Positions 19,565-26,027 of a stretch of 29,629 nt of DNA are shown in pieces (position 1 is the first letter of the stretch; each line of letters begins with the position of its first letter). A model generated the notes under the pieces. It searched no databases. It saw only the letters and a program-made list of their open reading frames with translations, and was not told where the DNA came from. Where the stretch lies: the IMG/VR virus record IMGVR_UViG_3300043411_001497, positions 1 to 29,629 of that record; one strand, given 5' to 3'. The stretch comes from a virus. The position numbers and the translations under genes are program-made.

Positions 19565-19902
19565 GCCGCCCTCCTAGCAATCTGCATCAACTCCGGCACG
19601 TACTTCGATCTGGACGGCAGGCCGGATGATAGGCGGCGAAGGATACGGAGGATATTCTGACGACGCACGCGAGTATCTGGTCCACCGCGCCGTGTGCCGC
19701 GCGAGCTTGGGTTCGCGTAGCAGAGCTTTGAATACCAAGGTGGGTTTTTATCGGCGACGCACCTCTTGCAACCACCCTCATTGTAATTCCGCAGACGCGG
19801 ATTCAGAGGCACCAGGATTACGTGCAGGCGATGGGATTCTAAGTCTGAAAGTAAAGTTACTAGTCCTTCTGTAAGGGAACAAGGTGAATGATGGAGTCCC
19901 AT
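19561..19902 (-). CDS. small zinc-finger-like protein, start uncertain
   Basis: The frame has a recognisable body: NPRLRNYNEGGCKRCVADKN, then WYSKLCYANPSSRGTRRGG and a basic helical C-terminus RQNILRILRRLSSGLPSRSKY. Three Cys residues fit a metal knuckle. The stop overlaps the methyltransferase GTG start as GTGA. The only ATG start (19902) lies 43 bases inside the HNH gene; a GTG near 19813 would avoid this. The N-terminus may have been altered when the HNH gene arrived. Confidence 0.55.
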   Translation of the reverse strand: MGLHHSPCSLTEGLVTLLSDLESHRLHVILVPLNPRLRNYNEGGCKRCVADKNPPWYSKLCYANPSSRGTRRGGPDTRVRRQNILRILRRLSSGLPSRSKYVPELMQIARRAA

Positions 19903-20498
19903 GGCTTGAATCTTTTATGAAGCAGCGCCGGCTTCTTGTTAGTGCGCGCATTTATTGTGTTATGGGCTGGTGGCACATGGATATCTTTTCTCATTCCTGC
20001 ATGAATTTCCCTGTGACAGTTGGAGCACACTAATATGCATGTAGATAGCTCAATGACTTGTTTTTCCCATGGCCATTTAAGCCATTGCGTTGAATTTCCT
20101 GATTTTATGCTTGGGTCTTTATGATGAAACTCTAATGCAGCAATGCATTTATTGTATCCACAGCCAACGCAGGTTCCTCCCATGAAATCAACCGCACGTT
20201 TCTTTTTCTGAAAAAGATATCTTTTAGCCGTAAGTTTTGCCTTTTCAGAATTGTTTGTTCTCCACTTAAGACCGTATGCCTTTTGCTTTTCCGTATTTGC
20301 CAAATACCACCTAGCGTCCCACACCTTCTTCAATTCGGCCCCTTTTTCTGTAGATATAAAAGACTTAAGATCATTGGTCCTGCATTTTCTGCATTTTCCT
20401 CTCCTGTAGCGACCGCATTTTATTGGCTCAAACATGAGAATATCTCGAACCTCTCCACATTTTGAGCACACGCGCTCCTTCTCTGGGTCGATTTTCAC
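19860..20498 (-). CDS. HNH homing-type endonuclease
   Basis: The 212-residue protein starts at a GTG with GGAGG seven bases upstream and a GTGA overlap at 20495-20498. It has an N-terminal zinc knuckle (CSKC at 11-14 and CRKC at 36-39), then a helical part with QKAYGLKWRTNNSEKAKLTA. The HNH core follows: CVGCG (110-114), LEFHHKDP (122-129) and ILVCSNCHREIHAG (155-168). HNH nucleases nick or cut DNA and often act as mobile genes in phages. The coding DNA is visibly more AT-rich than its neighbours, suggesting recent acquisition. A longer frame up to 21011 overlaps three other genes and is not used. Confidence 0.82.
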   Translation of the reverse strand: MKIDPEKERVCSKCGEVRDILMFEPIKCGRYRRGKCRKCRTNDLKSFISTEKGAELKKVWDARWYLANTEKQKAYGLKWRTNNSEKAKLTAKRYLFQKKKRAVDFMGGTCVGCGYNKCIAALEFHHKDPSIKSGNSTQWLKWPWEKQVIELSTCILVCSNCHREIHAGMRKDIHVPPAHNTINARTNKKPALLHKRFKPWDSIIHLVPLQKD

Positions 20499-20830
20499 AG
20501 CACCACCTCCCACTTGCAGGCGTCGGCCGGTTTTTTCATGTACTTTAAATGCCGCGAAAAATCCCACTGATACCATGCCGCGTTGATAGCCGCTTGCTTC
20601 GTGCTGTAGCGGCTGTCGTCTTGAAAGCGAACATCGCCGTAGCGCATGTGCCGGTGGAGCGGCATGTCGTACACGTACGTTTCGCTGTCGTGGCATTTGA
20701 GAATGCGCCATCCAGCGGGCGGAGCTGAAATGCCGTCTTGGTACGGCGATGGCATGTCTGGGGTAATCAGGAGCACCACGAGTGAAACAAGTGCGCAGCC
20801 TGTAGCTGTAATTAGAATTGAGTTTTTCAT
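20495..20830 (-). CDS. exported or membrane-anchored protein, 111 aa
   Basis: The start at 20830 overlaps the upstream stop as ATGA. The protein begins MKNSILITATGCALVSLVVL, a typical signal anchor or signal peptide, with a Cys at residue 12 that might suggest a lipoprotein, though no clear lipobox follows. The rest is polar, with APPAGWRILKCHDSETYVYD and a C-terminal KPADACKWEVVL. It probably has a periplasmic domain. No family is recognised. Confidence 0.62.
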   Translation of the reverse strand: MKNSILITATGCALVSLVVLLITPDMPSPYQDGISAPPAGWRILKCHDSETYVYDMPLHRHMRYGDVRFQDDSRYSTKQAAINAAWYQWDFSRHLKYMKKPADACKWEVVL

Positions 20831-21036
20831 GTTTGCGGCAACTCCACCCTCCCCTCCAGCACCCGATTCGCCGCCTCGCGCATTTCCTTGTCGGGGGATG
20901 GTGCGCGGCGGCGCTGGACGGCGGATTCGCGGCCCATGGTTCCGATGCGGGGCGAGGTGAAGGCTTCGGAGAAGCCGCCGGGCTGGATGTGCGGCCACCA
21001 GTTGCGTCCAATTATTGCGGGGCAGGATGATCTCAT
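20827..21036 (-). CDS. hypothetical basic 69-aa protein
   Basis: The product begins MRSSCPAIIGRNWWPHIQPGG, then GFSEAFTSPRIGT and a helical EMREAANRVLEGRVELPQT. An in-frame ATG at 21057 would add seven residues but overlap the upstream gene by 20 bases; the start at 21036 lies just after that gene's TAA. The stop overlaps the next start as ATGA. No SD. Function unknown. Confidence 0.55.
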   Translation of the reverse strand: MRSSCPAIIGRNWWPHIQPGGFSEAFTSPRIGTMGRESAVQRRRAPSPDKEMREAANRVLEGRVELPQT

Positions 21037-21037
21037 G

Positions 21038-21376
21038 TTAAAGCATGATATGGTCATTTACGACCGCGATGCGGCTTCGAAGTATGGATACTTCGGCGTT
21101 CACTTTCTCAAGCGCGCCAAGGATTCCGTTGCTGTACGGGCGAGGTGTCTCACAGGGGTCGCATTGGCGAGATTCCTCCGGCCTCAGCACGGACTGAAGC
21201 CTTTCCTCAAGGGAAGAGACACAATTATTGGCGTACTCCAGCTCCTTCATGATTGCATCGATCTGGTTGGGAATCTCGGACGTGCGCTTCGCTATCGGAA
21301 CTTCTCTTTCCTGTACTGGCTTGCTCATGCCGCTCGATGCGGGATTATTTTTGTGTGTAGGCGTTGGGTATTTCAT
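21038..21376 (-). CDS. coiled-coil hypothetical protein
   Basis: The 112-residue protein has a polar N-terminus, then a helical coiled coil: EIPNQIDAIMKELEYANNC, SSLEERLQSVLRPEES and a second helix (LGALEKVNAEVSILRSRI). It contains two Cys in QCDPCETP. It is probably an oligomeric helical bundle. The start overlaps the upstream stop as ATGA. No enzyme motif is visible and the family is unknown. Confidence 0.62.
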   Translation of the reverse strand: MKYPTPTHKNNPASSGMSKPVQEREVPIAKRTSEIPNQIDAIMKELEYANNCVSSLEERLQSVLRPEESRQCDPCETPRPYSNGILGALEKVNAEVSILRSRIAVVNDHIML

Positions 21377-21615
21377 GCGTGCTGTCTCCTCATTTCAGTT
21401 TTGCTGATCTTCTTGGGCGCGAGTTGCGCTAGGTAAGTTCTCAAGCGGGATGCGTCTGTCTCGGCTTCGGCGAGGACGCTGTGAGAGAATCGAATGTCGG
21501 GGATTGGCGGCGCACGGAACAGGCGCGGTCCGCACGGCATCGGCCGCATCCGCTCATCCGCGCACATGAGGTCGTAGCGGTCCCAGTCGGAATCGTACTG
21601 GACGAAGATGGTCAT
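21373..21615 (-). CDS. hypothetical 80-aa protein
   Basis: The start at 21615 is set by an ATGA overlap; the in-frame extension to 21876 is an antisense-looking Arg-rich shadow inside the upstream gene. The protein begins MTIFVQYDSDWDRYDLMCAD, continues PCGPRLFRAPPIPDIRFSHS, and has a basic C-terminus. It is soluble. No domain is recognised. Confidence 0.58.
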   Translation of the reverse strand: MTIFVQYDSDWDRYDLMCADERMRPMPCGPRLFRAPPIPDIRFSHSVLAEAETDASRLRTYLAQLAPKKISKTEMRRQHA

Positions 21616-22049
21616 GGCCGTGCGAAATAAACATGCGTCGTATCGCCAGACTGCTCGACCGAATGACCTTCGACCGCGAGGGCTATGGCGATGTCGCAAT
21701 CGAGGATCAGTTGTGACACCAGTGGCGGAGATTCGCCGCGCACGACATCGAAAAGCGACGAGCCAAACCATGCGGCGCAGAGGGCGAGTGTGACGCTGCT
21801 GTACGCGTTCGCCCCATAGCTCACGACCACGACGAACATCGCGTACGTAAGTCCGGTTGATAGTCCCAGCATCCATCCACGGCGCTTATTCACCCGCTTT
21901 CGCTCCCGGCCAAGATCGTATCTCACGCACATCAAAATCCCAGTGCCCGCCGACGCCGGCTCCGTGCTGAACATCACCCCCACGTCGTTCCGCTCGCACA
22001 CCGCACGGATGATTTCACAGATGCGGTGCTCTTGTTGTTCGATGTTCAT
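21612..22049 (-). CDS. two-span membrane protein, 145 aa
   Basis: The protein has a soluble N-terminal part (about residues 1-55), a basic KRVNKRRG segment, and then two hydrophobic stretches: MLGLSTGLTYAMFVVVVSYG and SSVTLALCAAWFGSSLF. A C-terminal polar domain follows. The positive-inside rule places the basic segment in the cytoplasm. It is coupled by ATGA on both sides. The N-terminal ICEIIRAVCERNDVGVMF region may be a small cytoplasmic domain. No family is recognised. Confidence 0.62.
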   Translation of the reverse strand: MNIEQQEHRICEIIRAVCERNDVGVMFSTEPASAGTGILMCVRYDLGRERKRVNKRRGWMLGLSTGLTYAMFVVVVSYGANAYSSVTLALCAAWFGSSLFDVVRGESPPLVSQLILDCDIAIALAVEGHSVEQSGDTTHVYFARP

Positions 22050-22261
22050 GTGCCCTCCGTATAATGTTTCAACTTATGCTTCACGCAGAAATCCGAAATG
22101 GCGTCGTCCTCGGATTCGCCGCGCCCTTCGTTTGAGTCGTCCAAGTGGCAGACGTAGCGCCCGTTTTCAAGGCGGCGCGTGACGAGTCCGTGTCGCTCAA
22201 GCCACTTCAGACGCGGCGAGAGACTGGCGACGGAGGCTTCAGGGAATAGCTCGTCACTCAT
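22046..22261 (-). CDS. small winged-helix-like protein
   Basis: The start at 22261 is preferred to 22528, which would run inside the upstream gene. The 71-residue protein contains SPRLKWLERHGLVTRRLENG, then RYVCHLDDSNEG, which looks like the recognition helix and wing of a winged-helix fold, followed by an acidic linker and a helical AISDFCVKHKLKHY end. It overlaps the upstream stop by eight bases. DNA binding is an inference from this short motif. Confidence 0.5.
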   Translation of the reverse strand: MSDELFPEASVASLSPRLKWLERHGLVTRRLENGRYVCHLDDSNEGRGESEDDAISDFCVKHKLKHYTEGT

Positions 22262-22664
22262 GGGTTTTGCCCTCCGCTTTGCGCCACACGACCACGCCGT
22301 CAGAGCGCAGGCCGATTTCAGTTTCGATGTCTGCGCCGTAGTTGTGCCACCCGGCCAATGCGTGGGTAACGCGATTGCCATTTTCATCGACGACATACGC
22401 ACCGGGCTCAAACGGCTTGGATTCGATAAAACCGGCGTAAACGATGCGTCCGGCTTTCCATTCGACCGAAAGCGTTGGCGTGCTCCATGTGGCACTTGAT
22501 GGAAAGTGAAAAGTTCCGCTGCCGCCAAGGCCAGCTTTCGGAACGGGCAACTCGCGCTGCGCAGTTACTTTCCTGCCGTACCAGTGTCCCGTCGCGCCGG
22601 ACACGCAAATAATTCCGAGCACCGCTAGAATTGCGGGAGTTCTGTTTTGCACGCCCAAATTCAT
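22254..22664 (-). CDS. exported or anchored protein, 136 aa
   Basis: The first gene of this leftward unit begins NLGVQNRTPAILAVLGIICVSGATGHW, a signal anchor or signal peptide. It then has a beta-rich part with TPTLSVEWKAGRIVYAGFIE and YVVDENGNRVTHALAGWHN. The C-terminus (DGVVVWRKAEGKTHE) is polar. It is likely periplasmic. No family is recognised. Its promoter would lie in the divergent region shared with the Xre regulator. Confidence 0.6.
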   Translation of the reverse strand: MNLGVQNRTPAILAVLGIICVSGATGHWYGRKVTAQRELPVPKAGLGGSGTFHFPSSATWSTPTLSVEWKAGRIVYAGFIESKPFEPGAYVVDENGNRVTHALAGWHNYGADIETEIGLRSDGVVVWRKAEGKTHE

Positions 22665-22736
22665 CCTACACTCCGTACACCGCAGTCAACAACAAAACTA
22701 GCTTGACTACCAAATAAAATGAAATAACTTCGCGCC
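22665..22736. promoter_or_regulatory. divergent promoter region with inverted TTGACT pair
   Basis: AGTCAA (22684-22689) and TTGACT (22703-22708) form an inverted pair 13 bases apart, so each strand carries a TTGACT -35-like box pointing outward. Rightward, TAACTT lies 16 bases downstream; leftward, TAGGAT lies about 15 bases downstream and overlaps the ATG at 22664. The -10 boxes are weak. The inverted repeat could equally be an operator for the adjacent Xre protein. Confidence 0.45.
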
Positions 22737-22952
22737 ATGGTAAAACAACAGCCACTCCTGAAGGAGAAAAAGCGCATCGGCGCGGAGATTAAGAAGCGCC
22801 GACTTGAGCGCGAGTTTGACCGCAAGGACTTGGCCTCTGCCGTTGGCGTGACCGTTGGCATGATCGGGCACATCGAGCGCGGGCTTTACTGGCCAAGCAT
22901 GCCGGTCTACATTCTCATTTGCCGCGTGCTGGGGATGGAGGAGCCGAAGTAA
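22737..22952 (+). CDS. Xre-family helix-turn-helix regulator
   Basis: The 71-residue protein has a helix-turn-helix of the Cro/C1 type: IGAEIKKRRLEREFDRKDLA leads to the turn and recognition helix AVGVTVGMIGHIERG, then PSMPVYILICRVLGM. It is a single-domain repressor or Cro-like protein. It is divergent from the exported-protein gene and directly upstream of SSB, so it may control both units. The inverted TTGACT pair just before it is an operator candidate. There is no SD in its leader. Confidence 0.82.
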   Translation: MVKQQPLLKEKKRIGAEIKKRRLEREFDRKDLASAVGVTVGMIGHIERGLYWPSMPVYILICRVLGMEEPK

Positions 22953-22957
22953 AATTT

Positions 22958-23371
22958 ATGCCAAATCTAAACAAGGTACTTATTATTGGGAATTTGACGC
23001 GCGATCCTGAAATCCGCGTTACGCCGAAGGGCACGTCCATTTGCCAGTTTGCGCTTGCCGTGAACCGCGAGTGGAAGTCCGAGTCTGGTGAAAAGCAGAC
23101 CGAGGTGGTTTACATTGACGTGGAAGCGTGGGGAAAGCAGGGCGAGACGATTGCGAAGTATATGGTCAAGGGTCGCCCGCTTTACGTGGAAGGCCGGCTG
23201 AAGCTCGACCAGTGGGAGGACAAGAACACGAAGGAAAAGCGCAGCCGCATGAAGGTCGTGCTTGAGCAGTTCCAGTTCTTGGGCTCGGCGCAGGATGCGA
23301 AACCGGCTGCGCCTGCTGGGGTGGCTCCAGCGACGGCGACGCAGGGCAGCGATCTCGATGTTCCATACTGA
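22958..23371 (+). CDS. ssb: single-stranded DNA-binding protein
   Basis: The 137-residue protein has the OB-fold of bacterial and phage SSB: NKVLIIGNLTRDPEIRVTPKG, FALAVNREWKSE, VYIDVEAWGKQGETIAKYMV, and GRPLYVEGRLKLDQWEDK. A Pro/Ala linker leads to a C-terminal acidic tip DLDVPY, comparable to the DDDIPF tip that recruits replication proteins. It coats single-stranded DNA for replication and recombination and should work with RecT and the helicase. A purine-rich GAAG lies eight bases before the ATG. It sits five bases after the Xre gene. Confidence 0.93.
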   Translation: MPNLNKVLIIGNLTRDPEIRVTPKGTSICQFALAVNREWKSESGEKQTEVVYIDVEAWGKQGETIAKYMVKGRPLYVEGRLKLDQWEDKNTKEKRSRMKVVLEQFQFLGSAQDAKPAAPAGVAPATATQGSDLDVPY

Positions 23372-23433
23372 TCTCGACTGTGAGATGCCAATTGGTCGTT
23401 AAAGTCTGCATCCGTCTGGCCCACGATACGGGC
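23372..23433. terminator. convergent spacer with weak hairpin
   Basis: Between SSB (rightward) and the small gene at 23434-23631 (leftward) lies GCCC-ACGATAC-GGGC followed on the plus strand by TTACTTTCC. The stem is only four to five base pairs and the T-run is broken, so a bidirectional terminator is only a possibility. Confidence 0.25.
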
Positions 23434-23631
23434 TTACTTTCCCAGCCTGCGAATCAGCTCGTCTGCATGCTCGACTGCCAGCCGCGCAACAGCCTCGCAG
23501 CATGATTCGTCGGCCATGCACTCGTCTTCGCGGTCTTTAGTGTCTGCCAGCAATCCCTGCAACGCCAGCCCAGCGTACCACTGGCGCAGCGTCATTCCTT
23601 CAGGCTGCTCGGCTTGGTCTTCGTTTTCCAT
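23434..23631 (-). CDS. small MTLRQWYA-type phage protein, second copy
   Basis: The start at 23631 gives a 65-residue protein beginning MENEDQAEQPEGMTLRQWYA. The core GMTLRQWYAGLALQGLLAD and a helical tail (AVARLAVEHADELIRRLGK) resemble the gene at 3000-3191 (MTLRDWFAGHVVAGLYA and AYQIADAMLAARE). The two are probably distant paralogues. An acidic, Cys-containing loop (ECMADESCCE) lies between. Function unknown. Confidence 0.7.
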   Translation of the reverse strand: MENEDQAEQPEGMTLRQWYAGLALQGLLADTKDREDECMADESCCEAVARLAVEHADELIRRLGK

Positions 23632-23676
23632 GCGGCGACGTGTAGCGCCATGCCGGAAATACTGCAACACTGTTTG

Positions 23677-24003
23677 CTACGACCAGTCCGGGTAAAAAAC
23701 AATCCCGCGCCGGGTTTCGGCCACCAGGATTTCAACCGCTGCAACGCGCCCGACCGAGACGATGGATAGCGCGATTTGTTTCACGAGTTCTTCCTTGGTC
23801 TTTGCTGTCAGCGGGTTTTTGAACTTCTGCACAACTTGGGCGAAGTCCTGCGGGTCGCTCATTGCAAACGGCTCGTCCTCGGTCCGCCAAATCCGCACGC
23901 GGTACACGCCCATGTCGGTGTGCAATTCGAGCGGGATAATTGACTCGTAGGCAGGGTTGACTTTGCGGTGCGTTGGAACGAGCGGAATCTGTGGTGTGTC
24001 CAT
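23677..24003 (-). CDS. hypothetical 108-aa protein
   Basis: The protein begins MDTPQIPLVPTHRKVNPAYE and has a beta-rich middle MGVYRVRIWRTEDEPFAM, then helical KTKEELVKQIALSIVSV, and a final strand VEILVAETRRGIVFYPDW. It may be a small alpha/beta protein. The 58-base leader contains no SD but carries an upstream TGAACGAAAA, as at other junctions. No family is recognised. Confidence 0.62.
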   Translation of the reverse strand: MDTPQIPLVPTHRKVNPAYESIIPLELHTDMGVYRVRIWRTEDEPFAMSDPQDFAQVVQKFKNPLTAKTKEELVKQIALSIVSVGRVAAVEILVAETRRGIVFYPDWS

Positions 24004-24061
24004 AAATGGCGACTATGTGGCGGAAGATTGTAAAAGTGCTGTGGGGAAACGCTGTTTTCGT

Positions 24062-24370
24062 TCACCGCTCTACGGTTTCGAGCATTTCGCCCACGGCCAG
24101 AGATATGCCGTCCGGGTCGGCGTTGAAGTCGTAGCCCGAGTGAACGCGGATGTTGAGCCGGGCCAGCAACGATTCGACCGCGATCAATCGCAGCTCGGTC
24201 TTGTCGAGCCGGTCAGCCGCGTCACGCAGCCCAAGGATTTCGCGCTTCTCCTCACGCTCACTCTCCGCGTCGAAATAGCCGAGCGCGTGAACCATTTCCT
24301 CTTTGTCGTCAGCCATGGCACGAAGCCACGCGGGGCCGCCGAGCGGCAGTTTTGTGATGTCGGTTGGCAT
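24062..24370 (-). CDS. hypothetical helical 102-aa protein
   Basis: The protein begins MPTDITKLPLGGPAWLRAMA and has a charged helix (AESEREEKREILGLRDAADR) continuing into LRLIAVESLLARLNIRVHSG. A C-terminal acidic helix follows. It is acidic, soluble and probably partly coiled. The start is preceded by TGAACGAACACC, the junction motif, in which TGA is the stop of the gene at 24380-24523. No family is recognised. Confidence 0.62.
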   Translation of the reverse strand: MPTDITKLPLGGPAWLRAMADDKEEMVHALGYFDAESEREEKREILGLRDAADRLDKTELRLIAVESLLARLNIRVHSGYDFNADPDGISLAVGEMLETVER

Positions 24371-24382
24371 GGTGTTCGTTCA
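24371..24382 (-). promoter_or_regulatory. TGAACGAA junction motif
   Basis: The minus strand reads TGA-ACGAACACC-ATG. The TGA ends the 47-aa gene and the ATG begins the 102-aa gene. There is no SD. It is one of several such junctions in this cluster. Confidence 0.5.
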
Positions 24383-24523
24383 CCGCCGCAGCCGCGTCAC
24401 GCGACTGTAGGCGAGGTCGTACAGGTTGATTTCAGACTTGGTGCAGCCCTTGGCGCGAAGCCGGGCCATTTCAGCGCGCACGAGCGGGCCGAGGTTGCGG
24501 GTGTAAGTTTCTCCGGTTGGCAT
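24380..24523 (-). CDS. small helical protein, 47 aa
   Basis: The 47-residue frame begins MPTGETYTRNLGPLVRAEMA and ends YDLAYSRVTRLRR. It is a basic helical peptide. The leader GAACGAAAGACGACCC is nearly the same as that of the gene starting at position 6. The stop TGA is the first codon of the next TGAACGAA junction. Both neighbours fit exactly, which supports a real gene. No family is recognised. Confidence 0.55.
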   Translation of the reverse strand: MPTGETYTRNLGPLVRAEMARLRAKGCTKSEINLYDLAYSRVTRLRR

Positions 24524-24544
24524 GGGTCGTCTTTCGTTCTGTCA
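24524..24544 (-). promoter_or_regulatory. GAACGAAAGACGACCC leader
   Basis: On the minus strand the stop TGA of the zinc-site gene is followed by CAGAACGAAAGACGACCC and the ATG at 24523. The same GAACGAAAGACGACC(C) occurs before the gene at the left edge of the window. Confidence 0.5.
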
Positions 24545-24754
24545 GGTTTTGATGGGCCAGAATTTCATGTAGTGGCCGGGACACATGCAGTGCCGTCGGC
24601 GCTCTACCTCGTGGTGCTTCTCCCACACCATTTCGGCGAGATGGTCGGGGGCTATCGGAAACCGCACTTGGATCGTGCCAGTGCCGGCGCATTCGGGACA
24701 TTGCCATGCGAACGGCATTTCAGACGGGATGCTTGTGTCGGTTGGGGCGTCCAT
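24542..24754 (-). CDS. DnaJ-like zinc-finger small protein
   Basis: The 70-residue protein contains WQCPECAGTGTIQV and a second Cys site in RHCMCPGHYM. CxxCxGxG is the DnaJ-type zinc knuckle seen in many small phage proteins. Here the second half is CxC followed by PGH, so it is a variant. GAGGAG lies eight bases before the ATG, a proper SD, although the leader also contains AACGAATC. It probably binds zinc; its partner is unknown. Confidence 0.68.
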   Translation of the reverse strand: MDAPTDTSIPSEMPFAWQCPECAGTGTIQVRFPIAPDHLAEMVWEKHHEVERRRHCMCPGHYMKFWPIKT

Positions 24755-24766
24755 GATTCGTTCTCC

Positions 24767-25015
24767 TCAGTATTTGCCCAGCCGGTAGCCGAGCCCGGTC
24801 AGGATTGAGTTGTAGGCCCGCACGGTGACTTTATAATCACCCTCATCGAACACGCGGGAAAGGACGGCCATGACCTGCCGTCGCGTCATTCTCTTCCGCT
24901 TCAATCGCGCAAGCTCGTGCTCCATCTTCTCGCAAAGCTTGCGCAGCGCGTACGCCCGTCTAACCGGGTCGTCCACACTACAAAATACCGCATCGGTGCG
25001 TGGGGTGTTGCTCAT
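24767..25015 (-). CDS. PRTDA-type helical phage protein
   Basis: The 82-residue protein begins MSNTPRTDAVFCSVDDPVRR, the PRTD opening common in short phage proteins, then has a helical MEHELARLKRKRMTRRQVM and a C-terminal helix-turn with YNSILTGLGYRLGKY. The start ATG at 25015 is preceded by TGAACGAAAGATT, in which TGA is the upstream stop. The C-terminal RRQVMAVLSRVFDEG may be helix-turn-helix-like. Function unknown. Confidence 0.65.
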   Translation of the reverse strand: MSNTPRTDAVFCSVDDPVRRAYALRKLCEKMEHELARLKRKRMTRRQVMAVLSRVFDEGDYKVTVRAYNSILTGLGYRLGKY

Positions 25016-25028
25016 AATCTTTCGTTCA
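25016..25028 (-). promoter_or_regulatory. TGAACGAAAGATT junction motif
   Basis: The minus strand reads TGA-ACGAAAGATT-ATG. The TGA is the stop of the gene at 25026-25316 and the ATG starts the gene ending at 25015. Identical copies occur at 25317-25329 and 26455-26467. Confidence 0.6.
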
Positions 25029-25316
25029 CTCGATTCCGAGTGCTTGTTTCATTTCGAGGGCAGCGAGCGCACGTTGCGCACCTTCGGCCTCGTGCGGACA
25101 CGCTTTCAGGAGTTTCAATCCGGCCTCGCGCAGCTTGGCGTTCTCGGCATCGGCCGCACGCAGCCGGCGAGCCGCCTCCCGCGTCAGTCCGGCCGCCTGT
25201 ATCGGGGTGCAGCCAAAGTTCACTGGACTCAGCGGCATCCGGTTGAGCGCGAGAACAAGCTCGTCGGTGCTCAGTTTTTCCGGCGCTTCAAATGCGTTGG
25301 GGTGTATCGGTGCCAT
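25026..25316 (-). CDS. hypothetical 96-aa protein
   Basis: The start at 25316 is set by the TGAACGAAAGATT leader; the longer frame to 25340 runs into the upstream gene. The protein begins MAPIHPNAFEAPEKLSTDEL, continues with VNFGCTPIQAAGLTREAARR, and has a helical C-terminal half rich in Ala, Glu and Arg (LRAADAENAKLREAGLKLL), probably a coiled coil. It is soluble, with no metal motif. Function unknown. Confidence 0.65.
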   Translation of the reverse strand: MAPIHPNAFEAPEKLSTDELVLALNRMPLSPVNFGCTPIQAAGLTREAARRLRAADAENAKLREAGLKLLKACPHEAEGAQRALAALEMKQALGIE

Positions 25317-25329
25317 AATCTTTCGTTCA
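25317..25329 (-). promoter_or_regulatory. TGAACGAAAGATT junction motif
   Basis: The minus strand reads TGA-ACGAAAGATT-ATG, joining the stop of the coiled-coil gene at 25327-25581 to the next start. It is base-for-base the same as the junction at 25016-25028. Confidence 0.6.
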
Positions 25330-25581
25330 GGCATCGCCACACATGCGGCTGAGTTTGATTTTCAGTTGCTCGTTTTCGCGCTTCAGCCGGTCGATCTCAC
25401 GGCGCATTTCGGCTTCGTGGTTCTCCATCGGGTTCGTCAGGAAGTGGTCGGGGTCTATTGGCCCGACGGCGCGATGGGTCGCGATGGCTTCGTCAATGGC
25501 CGCAAACTCTGTCTCTCTGCGGCCTTTCAATTCAGCCGAAGCAGCGCGTAGTTCCGACAGCTTTTGCTCGTGGGTTTTCAT
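25327..25581 (-). CDS. coiled-coil protein, 84 aa
   Basis: The protein begins MKTHEQKLSELRAASAELKG, has a short interruption (VGPIDPDHFLTNP), and a second coiled coil (MRREIDRLKRENEQLKIKL). It resembles short helical phage proteins that form dimers or trimers. The leader CGACGAAAGCCCG contains ACGAAAG, a relaxed form of the junction motif. Function unknown. Confidence 0.62.
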   Translation of the reverse strand: MKTHEQKLSELRAASAELKGRRETEFAAIDEAIATHRAVGPIDPDHFLTNPMENHEAEMRREIDRLKRENEQLKIKLSRMCGDA

Positions 25582-25595
25582 CGGGCTTTCGTCGA

Positions 25596-25805
25596 TTAGG
25601 TTTTTGCGTATCTGAAGCGGGCAAAATCAATGGCGTCTCGCGCTGTCGCGTACTCCGTTGTGCGAGGCGGGTGGGACCGGAAATCAATCAGCAACCACTT
25701 GCCATCGTCGGCCCGGCTCACGTCGATGTTCAATTCAAGCAGCGCATCTAGGCGCTCCTTGTCGCGCAACAACTCGGCGCACTGGTGTCCTTCGTAGGTG
25801 ATCAT
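25596..25805 (-). CDS. hypothetical 69-aa alpha/beta protein
   Basis: The protein begins MITYEGHQCAELLRDKERLD and has strands around LNIDVSRADDGKWLLIDFRS, ending with TTEYATARDAIDFARFRYA. It lies one base after the stop of the upstream zinc-finger gene. The pattern is that of a small alpha/beta fold with no obvious catalytic residues. Function unknown. Confidence 0.6.
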   Translation of the reverse strand: MITYEGHQCAELLRDKERLDALLELNIDVSRADDGKWLLIDFRSHPPRTTEYATARDAIDFARFRYAKT

Positions 25806-25806
25806 G

Positions 25807-26007
25807 TCAGCGATGCTTGCCGGTTCCGTTGCAGGCCCGGCAGGTGATGAGGTGATTGATTTCGCTGGGGCAATCCTCGCCCCAATCGCTTCCGTCCCCG
25901 TCGTTGTATTCGATCATGCCGTCGCCGCCGCAGCGGTCGCACACGCCAAAATCCGGGTCGGCTTCGAGCATTTGCTGCTCCTCTTCGGGGGTTGGTTTCG
26001 GGTCCAT
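25807..26007 (-). CDS. DnaJ-type zinc-finger small protein
   Basis: The start at 26007 is preferred to a longer frame to 26148 that overlaps the upstream membrane gene. The 66-residue acidic protein has two CxxCxGxG knuckles, CDRCGGDG and CRACNGTG, separated by an acidic loop, as in DnaJ-like zinc domains. The leader GAACGAATAGGCGATCT contains the AACGAA word. Zinc binding is likely; a chaperone role is not implied, because the J domain is absent. Confidence 0.75.
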   Translation of the reverse strand: MDPKPTPEEEQQMLEADPDFGVCDRCGGDGMIEYNDGDGSDWGEDCPSEINHLITCRACNGTGKHR

Positions 26008-26027
26008 AGATCGCCTATTCGTTCGGG

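Noticed and set aside
19860-21011. 383-residue frame containing the HNH domain
   Set aside because: The upstream 170 residues overlap three other leftward frames joined by ATGA and look Arg/Pro/Ser-rich. A GTG at 20498 with GGAGG seven bases upstream is a better start.
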